64,000 bases of DNA from Mucilaginibacter rubeus (GCF_003286415.2 NZ_CP043450.1:1798001-1862000), one strand, 5' to 3'. Counted from the stretch's first letter, positions 45,670-53,783 are shown. Program-made: numbers and translations. The notes: a model not told the origin generated them from the sequence alone.

Positions 45670-46917
45670 ATGGATCTGTTTGTTGTAATTGCTTTACTGG
45701 TTATTGTCAGCGCGATTTTCTCATATCTAAACGCGCGCTTTATTAAGCTGCCGGGTACAATTGGCATTGTGCTGCTGGCAACCATCACATCTATAACCAT
45801 ACTTATTGTCGATAAGGTTGATTCGTCAATTGCCGATTATCTTGGTGCGCTGGCTAAAAGTATCAATTTTTCAAAAGCGGTGTTGAATATCCTGCTTGGT
45901 TTTCTGCTTTTTTCAAGCTCATTTAACCTGGATGGCCGGAAGCTGAAGAAAGAAATGCGACCGGTATTTGTACTGAGCACCTTGGGCGTAATTATTTCAA
46001 CAGCCGCATTTGGGTTCCTGTTGTTTTATGCAGCCCCGGTTTTTCATATCCACATGCCATTGATCTATTGTTTGTTGTTCGGTGCTTTGATCTCACCAAC
46101 TGATCCGGTAGCGGTATCGGCCATTATCCGGAACTCGAAATTACCGGCCAACCTTGAAACCATTATTTCGGGCGAATCCCTGTTTAATGATGGGATAGGG
46201 CTTATTTTGTTTGTAATTATCCTGGAAATAGCCCGTGTAGGCGAAGAGAAAATTGAGCTGGCCAAAGTGACGGTGCTTATTATTAAAGAAATTATTGGAG
46301 GGGCGGTAGCCGGAGCTATTTTAGGCTACATAGCCCATAAGCTGATGCACGCCGTTAAAGATTTTCAGACCATTGTATTGATCTCGCTGGCACTGGTAAT
46401 GGGCTTGTCGGTATTAGCTGTATTACTTGGTTTCTCGTTACCGCTATCGGTTGTTGTAGCCGGATTATTTGCAGGAGGGCAATCCATTAACCAGGATAAT
46501 AAAGAAAAATCGCACGAGGCGCTCGAAAAATTCTGGAAATTGGTTGATGAGATCCTGAATACTATTCTATTTGTGATGATCGGTCTGCAATTGGTTAACC
46601 TGCCCTTTGTGAATAATTATTGGGTTACGGGGAGTATTTCCATTATTACTGTATTAATAGCGCGTTGGCTTAGTATCGCGTTACCGCTCACGTTTTTAAA
46701 GCAAACCCTTAAGGTAAATTATAGCAATGTCAATATCATGACCTGGGCGGGTTTGCGCGGGGGCATTTCCATAGCTTTGGCTTTGTCGCTGCCTAATACG
46801 CCTTATCGGCACCTGATTTTATCGGGAAGTTATTTTATTGTGATATTCTCGGTAATAGTACAGGGATTAACGCTCAATGCTATGATTAACCGGGCGTCAA
46901 GAAAGGTGGAAGGATAG
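45670..46917 (+). CDS. CPA1-type cation/proton antiporter
   Basis: 415 aa with about 12 membrane helices. Family motifs: GALISPTDPVAVSAIIR (about 136-152), ISGESLFNDGIGLILF (about 165-180; the ND pair carries ions) and TWAGLRGGISIALALSLP (about 360-377). It probably exchanges Na+ or K+ for H+. It is only 42 bp after ndh and may be cotranscribed. No C-terminal regulatory domain is present. Confidence 0.9.
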   Translation: MDLFVVIALLVIVSAIFSYLNARFIKLPGTIGIVLLATITSITILIVDKVDSSIADYLGALAKSINFSKAVLNILLGFLLFSSSFNLDGRKLKKEMRPVFVLSTLGVIISTAAFGFLLFYAAPVFHIHMPLIYCLLFGALISPTDPVAVSAIIRNSKLPANLETIISGESLFNDGIGLILFVIILEIARVGEEKIELAKVTVLIIKEIIGGAVAGAILGYIAHKLMHAVKDFQTIVLISLALVMGLSVLAVLLGFSLPLSVVVAGLFAGGQSINQDNKEKSHEALEKFWKLVDEILNTILFVMIGLQLVNLPFVNNYWVTGSISIITVLIARWLSIALPLTFLKQTLKVNYSNVNIMTWAGLRGGISIALALSLPNTPYRHLILSGSYFIVIFSVIVQGLTLNAMINRASRKVEG

Positions 46918-46920
46918 CGC

Positions 46921-47529
46921 TTACTTAATACGCGACATGTATTTGCCGATCTCTGCTTCAACCGTATCACTACTATTACTTAATGCTTTGGTGATATTTT
47001 CCCGCTCTACTTCGCTACGGTTTTGACTAAGCTTTTGTTTACCCTGAAGGTCGTCAACTATGATTTCAAAAGCTACAATACCTTTCATTATCCGTTGCTT
47101 GTACTCGTCGGGCAGGTTATTCCATTGGGTTAGATAATCAGCCTCATAATTACTGATCATTTGCGCTAAAAGATTGGCTGTTTGTTCGCCCTCTGATAAA
47201 ATATTGGCTTTGCCATAGGCATGCACCGCTATATAATTCCAGGTAGGTACGTTGGTTTCCTTTTCGTAATGTTTAGGTGATATGTAGGCGTGAGGCTCGG
47301 TAAATATCACCAAAATATCTTTCCCAATAATTTCATTTGCCTGAGGATTAGCTTTAGCGAAATGAGATGACAACACAATTTTATCATCGCGTTTGCTTAC
47401 CAAAAAGGGAATATGGGTTGCAAAGGGAACATTATCGGTAGCCGTAACGATAGTAGCAAAACTATAGCGTTGCATAAAACTGATAGCTTCCTGCTCATCC
47501 GTTAACTGGAAGTGTTTAGGAGTATACAT
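46921..47529 (-). CDS. PaiB-like FMN-binding protein
   Basis: 202 aa. It resembles Bacillus PaiB and relatives: MYTPKHFQLTDEQEAISFMQ at the start, the split-barrel flavin-binding segments FATHIPFLV and VIFTEPHAYISPKHY, and NVPTWNYIAVHAYG (about 90-103). Family members are called negative transcriptional regulators, but the fold is that of FMN-binding oxidoreductases and no HTH is visible. It lies 82 bp downstream of the transcarbamylase on the same strand; any link to arginine synthesis is positional only. Its stop is 3 bp from the antiporter's. Confidence 0.82.
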   Translation of the reverse strand: MYTPKHFQLTDEQEAISFMQRYSFATIVTATDNVPFATHIPFLVSKRDDKIVLSSHFAKANPQANEIIGKDILVIFTEPHAYISPKHYEKETNVPTWNYIAVHAYGKANILSEGEQTANLLAQMISNYEADYLTQWNNLPDEYKQRIMKGIVAFEIIVDDLQGKQKLSQNRSEVERENITKALSNSSDTVEAEIGKYMSRIK

Positions 47530-47611
47530 CTTGAGAAAAGATTAAAGAAGGGAAGAAGCAAAAGTCAAGACAGAGGCAGCTTGACTCTTGCTTTATATAA
47601 AAGTATTTTAC

Positions 47612-48559
47612 TTACAGGCTTTCCAGCATCTGTTTTAGCACGGCCTGTGCTGCCCAAACGCGGTTGCCTGCTTCGTGTACCACAATCGAGCTTGGGCCGT
47701 CTAATATTTCGTCAGAAAGCTCCAGGTTACGGCGTACCGGTAAACAATGCATTACTTTGGCATCATTGGTTTGCTCCAGCTTTTTGTTGGTAAGCATCCA
47801 CTCTTCATGTTTACCTAATATGTTTCCATAAGGCTCATAAGCCGACCAGTTTTTTACGTAGATGAAATCTGCCCCGGCTAAAGCCTCGTCCTGGTTATAG
47901 CTGATGTTTGCACCTTGCGTAAAATCAGTACAAAGTTCATAACCTTTAGGCTGTACAATGGTAAAATCAACATCAGCTTTGCACATCCATTCCGAAAATG
48001 AGTTTGGAACAGCTTGCGGCAGAGGTTTAATATGTGGAGCCCAGGTTAATACCACTTTAGGACGAGCGGTTTTCTTTAGCTCTTCAATGGTAATTAAATC
48101 GGCCAGGCTTTGCAGCGGGTGACGGGTTGCCGATTCCAGGCTCACAACCGGTACTTTGCAAAACTCCACAAACTTATTGAAAATCATCTCGCTGTAATCT
48201 TCCTCACGATTTCTTAAGCCGGGGAACGAACGTACACCAATAATATCAGCATATTGGCCCATAACACCTGCAGCTTCACGGATATGCTCAACTGTAGTGC
48301 CATCCATAATTACACCGTCGCGCAGTTCCAATGCCCAACCTTCCTTGTCTATATTAAGCACCATGACGTTCATACCAAGGTTCATGGCTGCCTTTTGTGT
48401 ACTCATACGGGTACGCAGACTCGGGTTTAAAAATACCAGGGCAAGCGTTTTATTTTTACCAAGTTGCTGATGGGCAAATGGATCCTGCTTAAGCGCCAAT
48501 GCCTCTTTTACAAGTGCGTTAACGTCAGTTACGTCATTAACAGAAGAAAATAATTTCAT
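47612..48559 (-). CDS. argF': N-succinylornithine transcarbamylase (predicted; AOTCase/SOTCase family)
   Basis: 315 aa. Carbamoyl-phosphate motif SLRTR (47-51), HPLQ (147-150) and HCLPVRRN (271-278). It has the long carbamoyltransferase form shared by Bacteroides SOTCase and Xanthomonas AOTCase (TWAPHIKPLPQAVPNSFSEW), not ordinary ArgF. The specificity residue that is Glu92 in X. campestris AOTCase and Pro90 in B. fragilis SOTCase is Val90 here (MDGTTVEHI). Published E92V, E92P, E92S and E92A changes turned AOTCase into SOTCase, so succinylornithine is the predicted substrate. It lies 21 bp downstream of argD. Confidence 0.88.
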   Translation of the reverse strand: MKLFSSVNDVTDVNALVKEALALKQDPFAHQQLGKNKTLALVFLNPSLRTRMSTQKAAMNLGMNVMVLNIDKEGWALELRDGVIMDGTTVEHIREAAGVMGQYADIIGVRSFPGLRNREEDYSEMIFNKFVEFCKVPVVSLESATRHPLQSLADLITIEELKKTARPKVVLTWAPHIKPLPQAVPNSFSEWMCKADVDFTIVQPKGYELCTDFTQGANISYNQDEALAGADFIYVKNWSAYEPYGNILGKHEEWMLTNKKLEQTNDAKVMHCLPVRRNLELSDEILDGPSSIVVHEAGNRVWAAQAVLKQMLESL

Positions 48560-48580
48560 TGGTTTGAATATTATAGCGGA

Positions 48581-49708
48581 TTATTGATTCAATACATTTA
48601 CAAAAGCTTCCAGGAACCTATCGGCATGGGCCTTGGTTAAGTTTAACGCAGGTAACAGCCTGATCACGTTGGGTTTGGCTTCGCCGGTAAATATGTGGTG
48701 CTTGTTTAACAATTCTTTACGGGCATGGGCTAATTCCTCAGGTAATTCGATACCAATCATTAAACCGCGACCACGAACTTCTTTAACCTGTTCCAGCTTG
48801 TTAAGCTCTTTTATTAGGTAACCTCCAACTTCAGCAGCATTTTGCAATAGGTTATCTTGTTCAATGGTTTCAAGAACAGCTAAACCAGCGGCGCAAGCCA
48901 GATGATTACCACCAAAAGTAGTACCTAACATGCCGTAAGCAGGCTGTATTTTTGGCGAAATAATGATACCTCCAACAGGAAAACCATTACCCATACCTTT
49001 AGCCATGCTGTAGATATCGGCATCGACACCGGCAAAATCATGTGAGAAGAATTTACCTGTACGACCGTAACCGCATTGCACAGAATCGGCAATAAATACT
49101 GCATTGTACTGGTCGCACAATGAACGGATTTTTTGCAGGAAGCTTTCAGGGGCAACCTGGATGCCGCCTACGCCCTGAATACCTTCAATAATTACCGAAG
49201 AAATTTCGTTGTTTTTAAAGGCTTCTTCTAAAGCTGCTTCATCTGCCCATGGCAAAAAGATCACATTGTCAGTTTCGTTGATAGGGGCAACGATCTTAGG
49301 GTTATCAGTTACAGCAACAGCTAACGAAGTACGGCCATGAAATGATTTGCTGAAAGCGATAACTTTCTTTTTACCGTTGTAAAAGGAAGCCAGTTTTAAA
49401 GCATTCTCATTTGCTTCAGCGCCAGAATTACACAGGAATAACTGGTAATCTTCCTTGCCTGAAACCTTACCTAACTTTTCGGCCAATTCTTTCTGAATCG
49501 GAATCTCAATAGAGTTAGAATAAAAGCCAAGCTTATGTAATTGATCTTCTAATCTTTTTACATAATGAGGGTGCGTGTGACCAATTGAGATTACAGCATG
49601 ACCACCGTACATGTCAAGGTATTCAGTGTCGTGATTATCATACACTAAACTTCCTTGGCCTCTTACTATGTTGATGGGATTTATAGGATATACGTCGAAT
49701 AGATTCAT
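48581..49708 (-). CDS. argD: Acyl-ornithine aminotransferase
   Basis: 375 aa. A class III PLP aminotransferase: YLDMYGGHAVISIGHTHPHY (about 31-50), NSGAEANENALKLA (about 95-108), IADSVQCGYGRTGKFF (about 199-214), the PLP lysine in SMAKGMGNG (Lys237) and TTFGGNHLACAAGLAVL (about 263-279). It makes N-acylornithine from the semialdehyde, with glutamate as amino donor; from the transcarbamylase the acyl group is predicted to be succinyl. It is 68 bp downstream of argC and 21 bp upstream of argF'. Confidence 0.93.
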   Translation of the reverse strand: MNLFDVYPINPINIVRGQGSLVYDNHDTEYLDMYGGHAVISIGHTHPHYVKRLEDQLHKLGFYSNSIEIPIQKELAEKLGKVSGKEDYQLFLCNSGAEANENALKLASFYNGKKKVIAFSKSFHGRTSLAVAVTDNPKIVAPINETDNVIFLPWADEAALEEAFKNNEISSVIIEGIQGVGGIQVAPESFLQKIRSLCDQYNAVFIADSVQCGYGRTGKFFSHDFAGVDADIYSMAKGMGNGFPVGGIIISPKIQPAYGMLGTTFGGNHLACAAGLAVLETIEQDNLLQNAAEVGGYLIKELNKLEQVKEVRGRGLMIGIELPEELAHARKELLNKHHIFTGEAKPNVIRLLPALNLTKAHADRFLEAFVNVLNQ

Positions 49709-49776
49709 TGCTTAAATGGGATAAAAATTAGTACTTAATTAATAACAGAACTTTCAGAATTCGGCGAGCAGCTCTT

Positions 49777-50820
49777 TTAAAAGCCGATCGCCTTAAGTCG
49801 TAAGCCTGCGCGCTCGTCCAGTCCGAACAATAAGTTCATGTTCTGTACTGCCTGGCCGGATGCGCCTTTAAGTAAGTTATCCATTATGCTGATAATGAAT
49901 ATTTTGTTATCGTGTTTTTTTACCTGGATAAAGCATTTATTGGTATTTACAATCTGCTTTAAATCGATATTGCGGTTGGTTACATGCGTAAACGGGTGAC
50001 CGTCGTAATAGCTTTGGTAAAGTGCTAAAGCCTCTTCTTCGCTTAAATCACTTTCAGTGTAAATTGAAGCGATAATGCCGCGGGTAAAGTCGCCACGGTA
50101 AGGTATAAAATTGATGGCCTTATCAAAGCCAGCTTGTAACTGCCTTAACGACTGTCCAATCTCATTCAAATGCTGGTGACTGAATGCTTTGTAAACAGAA
50201 AGGTTATCATTACGCCAGGTAAAGTGGGAGGTAGGCGATAAGCTTTGCCCCGCACCTGTAGAGCCTGTTGTAGCAGTAACGTGCACTTCATTATTAAGCA
50301 AACCTTTTGAAGCTAAGGGAAGCAGGCCCAATTGCAAACAGGTAGCAAAGCATCCCGGGTTAGCAATATTAGCAGCCGTTTTAATGGCCTCACGATTTAA
50401 CTCAGGCAAGCCATAAACAAAGTTTTTACCGTTTAAAGTTGAGTTTTGGTTAAGCCTGAAATCCTGGCTTAGGTCAATGATCTTAACCGAATCGGGAATA
50501 GCGTTTGCTTCCAGAAACTTTTTGGCATCACCATGGCCAACACAAAGAAAGAGTACATCAATATCGGTAGATAGTTCTGCCGCAAATTTCAGATCGGTAT
50601 CGCCAAAAAGGTCGGTATGTACTTCGTAAACATAGTTACCAGCGTTGCTGTTGCTGTGAACAAAAGCTATCTCCACGTTGGGATGGTTAATCAGGATCCG
50701 AAGCATTTCGCCCCCGGTGTATCCCGCACTGCCAACTATACCTGCACGTATCGCCCCCCGGCCTCCGCCAGTTGGCGGAGGAGCAAGAGTAGCGTCATTA
50801 TTATCTTTAAATTCAGTCAT
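49777..50820 (-). CDS. argC: N-acyl-gamma-glutamyl-phosphate reductase with repeat-derived N-terminus
   Basis: 347 aa. NADP-binding GIVGSAGYTGGE (27-38) and the catalytic cysteine in NPGCFAT (Cys157). Related ArgC proteins begin almost at the IRAGIVG motif; here 24-25 extra residues precede it. Residues 13-23 (APPPTGGGRGA) are encoded by a palindromic repeat (see 50753-50860), so the start codon appears to have been supplied by or carried beyond an inserted element. No Met lies between the extension and the motif, so the extension must be translated unless a non-standard start is used. It lies 11 bp downstream of the cupin gene. Confidence 0.92.
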   Translation of the reverse strand: MTEFKDNNDATLAPPPTGGGRGAIRAGIVGSAGYTGGEMLRILINHPNVEIAFVHSNSNAGNYVYEVHTDLFGDTDLKFAAELSTDIDVLFLCVGHGDAKKFLEANAIPDSVKIIDLSQDFRLNQNSTLNGKNFVYGLPELNREAIKTAANIANPGCFATCLQLGLLPLASKGLLNNEVHVTATTGSTGAGQSLSPTSHFTWRNDNLSVYKAFSHQHLNEIGQSLRQLQAGFDKAINFIPYRGDFTRGIIASIYTESDLSEEEALALYQSYYDGHPFTHVTNRNIDLKQIVNTNKCFIQVKKHDNKIFIISIMDNLLKGASGQAVQNMNLLFGLDERAGLRLKAIGF

Positions 50821-50860
50821 AATTTTAACAATTATTCCCCCTTTAGGGGGTTAGGGGCTA
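50753..50860. repeat. Palindromic element spanning the cupin 3' end and the argC 5' end
   Basis: One half holds CCTCCGCCA-GT-TGGCGGAGG (50762-50781), the other CCCCC-TTTA-GGGGG (50837-50850). The outer ends are GCCCCCC on one side and AGGGGCTA on the other, as inverted termini. The left half is read as ArgC residues 13-23, the right half as the last ten residues of the cupin (NLAPNPLKGE) plus its stop. Similar G/C-run palindromes lie at 16.9 and 58.0 kb. Confidence 0.65.
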
Positions 50861-51215
50861 AATTTATCCGATCATTGTTTGTAGATGGATATGAATATAA
50901 AATAAACTCAAGATCGCTCCGGTCGTTATTGCTGATAAAATGCTTTTGACCCGGATGGATCTCGATGCCCTGTTCTGGCTTCAACACTGTAACCTCGCCG
51001 TCTATCGAAAATGTAGCACGTCCTTTTAAAATGAAAAATACCTGTGTAGCTTTCTCGTGATAATGCAATTGTTCGGCAGTATCTGGTGGCATTAACTCCT
51101 GCTTAACGGACAAAGCTTCGGTATCAATGAAGGTCCATCCGTGACAATCGTCGCCCCAGTTATAATGCTTTAAGCATTCACTTTTTGAAAACGCTGTATT
51201 AATCATTTTGGCCAT
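50832..51215 (-). CDS. Cupin domain protein in the arg operon
   Basis: 127 aa. A single beta-barrel cupin: AEQLHYHEKATQVFFILKG (about 47-65, metal-ligand His pair) and the second motif GIEIHPGQKHFISN (about 83-96). The last residues (NLAPNPLKGE) come from a palindromic repeat and are probably not part of the ancestral protein. The start overlaps the argG end by 17 bp (a later ATG at 51206 leaves an 8-bp overlap), so it is cotranscribed and coupled. The ligand is unknown; a role in arginine metabolism is suggested only by position. Confidence 0.8.
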   Translation of the reverse strand: MAKMINTAFSKSECLKHYNWGDDCHGWTFIDTEALSVKQELMPPDTAEQLHYHEKATQVFFILKGRATFSIDGEVTVLKPEQGIEIHPGQKHFISNNDRSDLEFILYSYPSTNNDRINLAPNPLKGE

Positions 51216-52392
51216 TAACCTTGTGGTAGATCATTACCTGGTTGCCAAATATTTTTGAGAAACCTTTAACGTCTTCGCCACTCCATGCATTGTTCATTTC
51301 ACCGTAGCTGCCAAATTTGTTCGACATCAAATCATAAGGTGATTCGATACCAATTACCTGGAAGCGATAAGGGTGAAGCTGAACAAATACTTTACCGGTA
51401 ACATTTTTCTGTGTATCAGTTAAAAAAGCTTCCATGTTGCGCATGATAGGGTCATGGAACTGACCTTCATGCAGCCAGTTACCGTAGAATGATGATAATT
51501 GATCTTTCCATGTAAGCTGCCATTTGGTCAATACGTGTTTCTCTAAAGTATGGTGAGCTTTAATGATGATCATTGGAGCTGCGGCTTCAAAGCCTACACG
51601 ACCTTTAATACCAATGATAGTATCGCCAACGTGAATATCGCGGCCGATGCCGTAGGGCTGTGCGATGGCTTGCAATGCCTGGATAGCTTTGGTTGGGTGA
51701 TCATATTTTTCATCACCGATGGCTACTAATTCACCTTTTTCAAAAGTAAGCACAAGGTCTTTTACTTCAGATGCAGTTACCTGTGTAGGCCATGCTTCTT
51801 CTGGTAGGCCAAGGTTTGATGTTAAAGTTTCCTTACCACCTACAGATGTACCCCAGATACCTTTGTTGATAGAGTATTTAGCTTTCTCGAAGTTCATATC
51901 AACACCGTGTTTTTTCAGGTATTCGATCTCTTCTTCGCGGCTCAGTTTCAGGTCGCGGATAGGGGTGATGATCTTGATATCCGGTACAAGGATATTGAAG
52001 ATCATATCAAAACGCACCTGATCGTTACCGGCACCTGTACTGCCGTGGGCAACAAACTCGGCACCAATTTCTTTAGCGTAGTTAGCAATAGCGGTAGCCT
52101 GGCTTACACGTTCGGCACTTACTGATAGAGGATAGGTGTTGTTTTTTAATACGTTACCGTAAATTAAAAAGCGTACACAAGTATTATAAAAGTTTTCGGT
52201 TTCGTCAACCACATGGTGCGAAGTTACGCCCATTTTATAGGCACGTTCTTCAACGCCTTTTAACTCTTCCTCGCTAAAACCGCCGGTATTTACAATAACC
52301 GAATGAACCTCATAACCAAGATCCTGTGTTAAATAAATACAGCAAAATGAGGTATCTAAACCTCCGCTATAAGCTAATACTACTTTTTTCAT
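51199..52392 (-). CDS. argG: Argininosuccinate synthase
   Basis: 397 aa. It joins citrulline and aspartate with ATP. The N-type ATP pyrophosphatase loop AYSGGLDTS (8-16), VNTGGF, and GSTGAGNDQVRFD (about 117-129) are all present at family length. Its 5' untranslated region contains one arm of the inverted repeat that flanks the four-helix-bundle gene, starting 6 bp upstream of the ATG. If the succinylated route is used, a deacylase must act before this step; none is in the window. Confidence 0.95.
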   Translation of the reverse strand: MKKVVLAYSGGLDTSFCCIYLTQDLGYEVHSVIVNTGGFSEEELKGVEERAYKMGVTSHHVVDETENFYNTCVRFLIYGNVLKNNTYPLSVSAERVSQATAIANYAKEIGAEFVAHGSTGAGNDQVRFDMIFNILVPDIKIITPIRDLKLSREEEIEYLKKHGVDMNFEKAKYSINKGIWGTSVGGKETLTSNLGLPEEAWPTQVTASEVKDLVLTFEKGELVAIGDEKYDHPTKAIQALQAIAQPYGIGRDIHVGDTIIGIKGRVGFEAAAPMIIIKAHHTLEKHVLTKWQLTWKDQLSSFYGNWLHEGQFHDPIMRNMEAFLTDTQKNVTGKVFVQLHPYRFQVIGIESPYDLMSNKFGSYGEMNNAWSGEDVKGFSKIFGNQVMIYHKVNGQND

Positions 52393-52397
52393 TTTTT

Positions 52398-52851
52398 AAG
52401 GTTAAAGGCGAAAGGTTAAAGGTAAAAGGTTTCGCCTTGTACGTTTTATATTAATTATCGCTTCTCAAAAATTTAATAAACCCAATTAACATCGCTTTCA
52501 CTTCGTTAATCGAGGTGTTTGTTTTGTCGTAAATTTCAGTTGGAATAAATCCCAGATCATAAATCAGATAAACGGTATATTCTACTTCGTGTGCAGACCC
52601 CAACGCATTATCCAGGTAATGAGTGAAATCTTTATCAGTATTTTTACCGCATCCCTCAACTATATTTAAAGGGATAGAATAAGTGGATCTACGTAGTTGA
52701 TTGGTTAAGGCAAATTGTTCTTCACGAGGCATTATGGGCAATATTTCAGCATACACTTGCTTTGTGAGCAAGTGTACCTTTTTCCAAACATCAAGTTTTT
52801 TATAATCTCTCATTATGATGCAGCTACCTTTAACCTTTCGCCCTTAACCTT
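52398..52851. mobile_element. Inverted-repeat-bounded cassette with a four-helix-bundle gene
   Basis: Arms 52398-52424 and 52825-52851 are inverted copies matching at 26 of 27 positions; the inner 18 bp (GGCGAAAGGTTAAAGGTA) are identical. The arms are built of short AAGG-type units. Between them is only the four-helix-bundle gene. The cassette fills nearly all of the GNAT-argG gap, leaving 5 bp before the argG ATG on one side and 11 bp to the GNAT stop on the other. No transposase is encoded, so movement is inferred. Confidence 0.55.
52451..52813 (-). CDS. Four-helix-bundle protein (23S rRNA intervening-sequence protein family)
   Basis: 120 aa, nearly all helical. MRDYKKLDVWKKVHLLTKQVY at the N-terminus, LRRSTYSIPLNIVEGCGKNT (about 41-60) and DFTHYLDNALGSAHEVEYTVYL (seen at about 63-84) are the family pattern. 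Relatives are encoded in 23S rRNA intervening sequences and include the Avd accessory protein of diversity-generating retroelements; most copies are stand-alone with unknown function. It sits inside the arginine operon between inverted repeats, a position that suggests insertion. No reverse transcriptase or template repeat is nearby. Confidence 0.88.
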   Translation of the reverse strand: MRDYKKLDVWKKVHLLTKQVYAEILPIMPREEQFALTNQLRRSTYSIPLNIVEGCGKNTDKDFTHYLDNALGSAHEVEYTVYLIYDLGFIPTEIYDKTNTSINEVKAMLIGFIKFLRSDN

Positions 52852-52862
52852 TTGCCTAAATC

Positions 52863-53507
52863 CTAAACATCGTGTTTTATACGTTTTTTAATTGCGTTCT
52901 CAATGCGCTCAAGCAATGTTGCCTTATGCGTGATCCGCTGCATCTTTTCTTCGTACTCTTTTTGTTTTTCGGCTGGATCAAAAAGCATGGCGGTACACAT
53001 GCAGTTTTTGCGGCCTTTGCTGGTTAAAATGTCAAAGTTTACGCAGCTTTTGCAGCCTGCCCAAAAGTTTTCGTCCTGGGTAAGTTCAGAGTAGGTTACC
53101 GGTTCGTAGCCAAGCTCCGAGTTGATTTTCATTACCGCTAAACCGGTTGTTAAGCCGAATATTTTGGCATCAGGATATTTGGTGCGCGATAACTGAAAAA
53201 TGCGGTGTTTAATAGCTTTAGCTAATCCCGCTTTACGAAACTGTGGATTAACTATAAGGCCCGAGTTGGCAACAAAGTCGCCATGGCTCCAGGTTTCAAT
53301 ATAGCAGAAACCGGCCCAGGTGCCATCTTTATGAAGAGCTATAACAGCTTTGCCTTCCAGCATTTTATTAGCAACATATTCGGGCGAGCGTGTAGCTATA
53401 CCGGTTCCGCGAGCTTTGGCCGATTCGGCCATTTCATCGCATATCATGGTAGCATAGTCTACATGCTGTGCAGTAGCAACCTGAATATCAAAATCTTGTA
53501 TTGTCAT
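52863..53507 (-). CDS. GNAT acyltransferase, probable N-acylglutamate synthase
   Basis: 214 aa. GNAT fold with the acyl-CoA loop FRKAGLAKA (about 90-98) and GLTTGLAVMKINSELGYEPV (118-137). The C-terminal part has four cysteines: Cys152, Cys155, Cys169 and Cys171 (CKSC...CMC), a possible metal site. As first gene of the arg operon it is the natural candidate for the missing first step, acylation of glutamate. I recall that the equivalently placed Bacteroides thetaiotaomicron gene (BT3761) was assigned this role by mutant fitness data. Acetyl versus succinyl specificity cannot be read. A 270-bp leader lies upstream. Confidence 0.75.
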   Translation of the reverse strand: MTIQDFDIQVATAQHVDYATMICDEMAESAKARGTGIATRSPEYVANKMLEGKAVIALHKDGTWAGFCYIETWSHGDFVANSGLIVNPQFRKAGLAKAIKHRIFQLSRTKYPDAKIFGLTTGLAVMKINSELGYEPVTYSELTQDENFWAGCKSCVNFDILTSKGRKNCMCTAMLFDPAEKQKEYEEKMQRITHKATLLERIENAIKKRIKHDV

Positions 53508-53573
53508 TTAAATAGATAATTACCGTGAAATTAATCGGCTTTTTAAAGCCTTAAATAATTAGATGGTTTTCTT

Positions 53574-53599
53574 AAAAAGAAGTTTAAAAAACTCTTTTT
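53574..53599 (-). terminator. AT-rich hairpin in the arg operon leader (attenuator candidate)
   Basis: On the minus strand AAAAAGAGTTT pairs with AAACTTCTTTTT with one bulged base, ending in a T-run. It lies between the 41-codon leader frame and the GNAT gene. The stem is weak (AT-rich), so a terminator role is tentative. Confidence 0.3.
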
Positions 53600-53622
53600 G
53601 TGTGGGCAGAGGAGAAATTAAT

Positions 53623-53748
53623 TCAAGCCCGCGGCATGTAGGTCCTTCGTCGGAGAGGGCAGTTTAAAAAAACAGTTGAACCCAAGGCAGCAGCAACCGG
53701 AGCAAAACTTGCTCTTGTAGCGGGCTTATTTAAGCTTGGTATATTCAT
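53623..53748 (-). CDS. Putative 41-aa leader peptide of the arg operon
   Basis: ATG at 53748, TGA at 53623, 41 codons. The peptide ends NCPLRRRTYMPRA; the three adjacent Arg codons are CGA CGA AGG, with CGG near the end and AGA earlier. It lies 115 bp upstream of the GNAT gene and about 29 bp downstream of a predicted transcription start. Clustered Arg codons before an arginine operon are the classical arrangement for ribosome-stalling attenuation. An alternative reading is a structured RNA: AAGCCCGC near the frame's start can pair with GCGGGCTT at its end, and GAGCAA/TTGCTC forms an inner hairpin. I do not recognise a known peptide or riboswitch. Confidence 0.4.
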   Translation of the reverse strand: MNIPSLNKPATRASFAPVAAALGSTVFLNCPLRRRTYMPRA

Positions 53749-53783
53749 TTTTTTATTGAATTACTGTGTTTTTAATTTCGCTG

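Noticed and set aside
46921..47529. PaiB-like protein as arginine operon repressor
   Set aside because: It has a flavin-binding fold without an HTH; proximity to argF' is the only support.
52451..52813. Diversity-generating retroelement suggested by the Avd-like four-helix bundle
   Set aside because: No reverse transcriptase, template repeat or variable protein is nearby.
53623..53748. Known SAM, TPP or cobalamin riboswitch in the arg leader
   Set aside because: The words GAACCC and GCAACCGG looked SAM-like at first, but the core pairings and conserved loops of these classes are missing.
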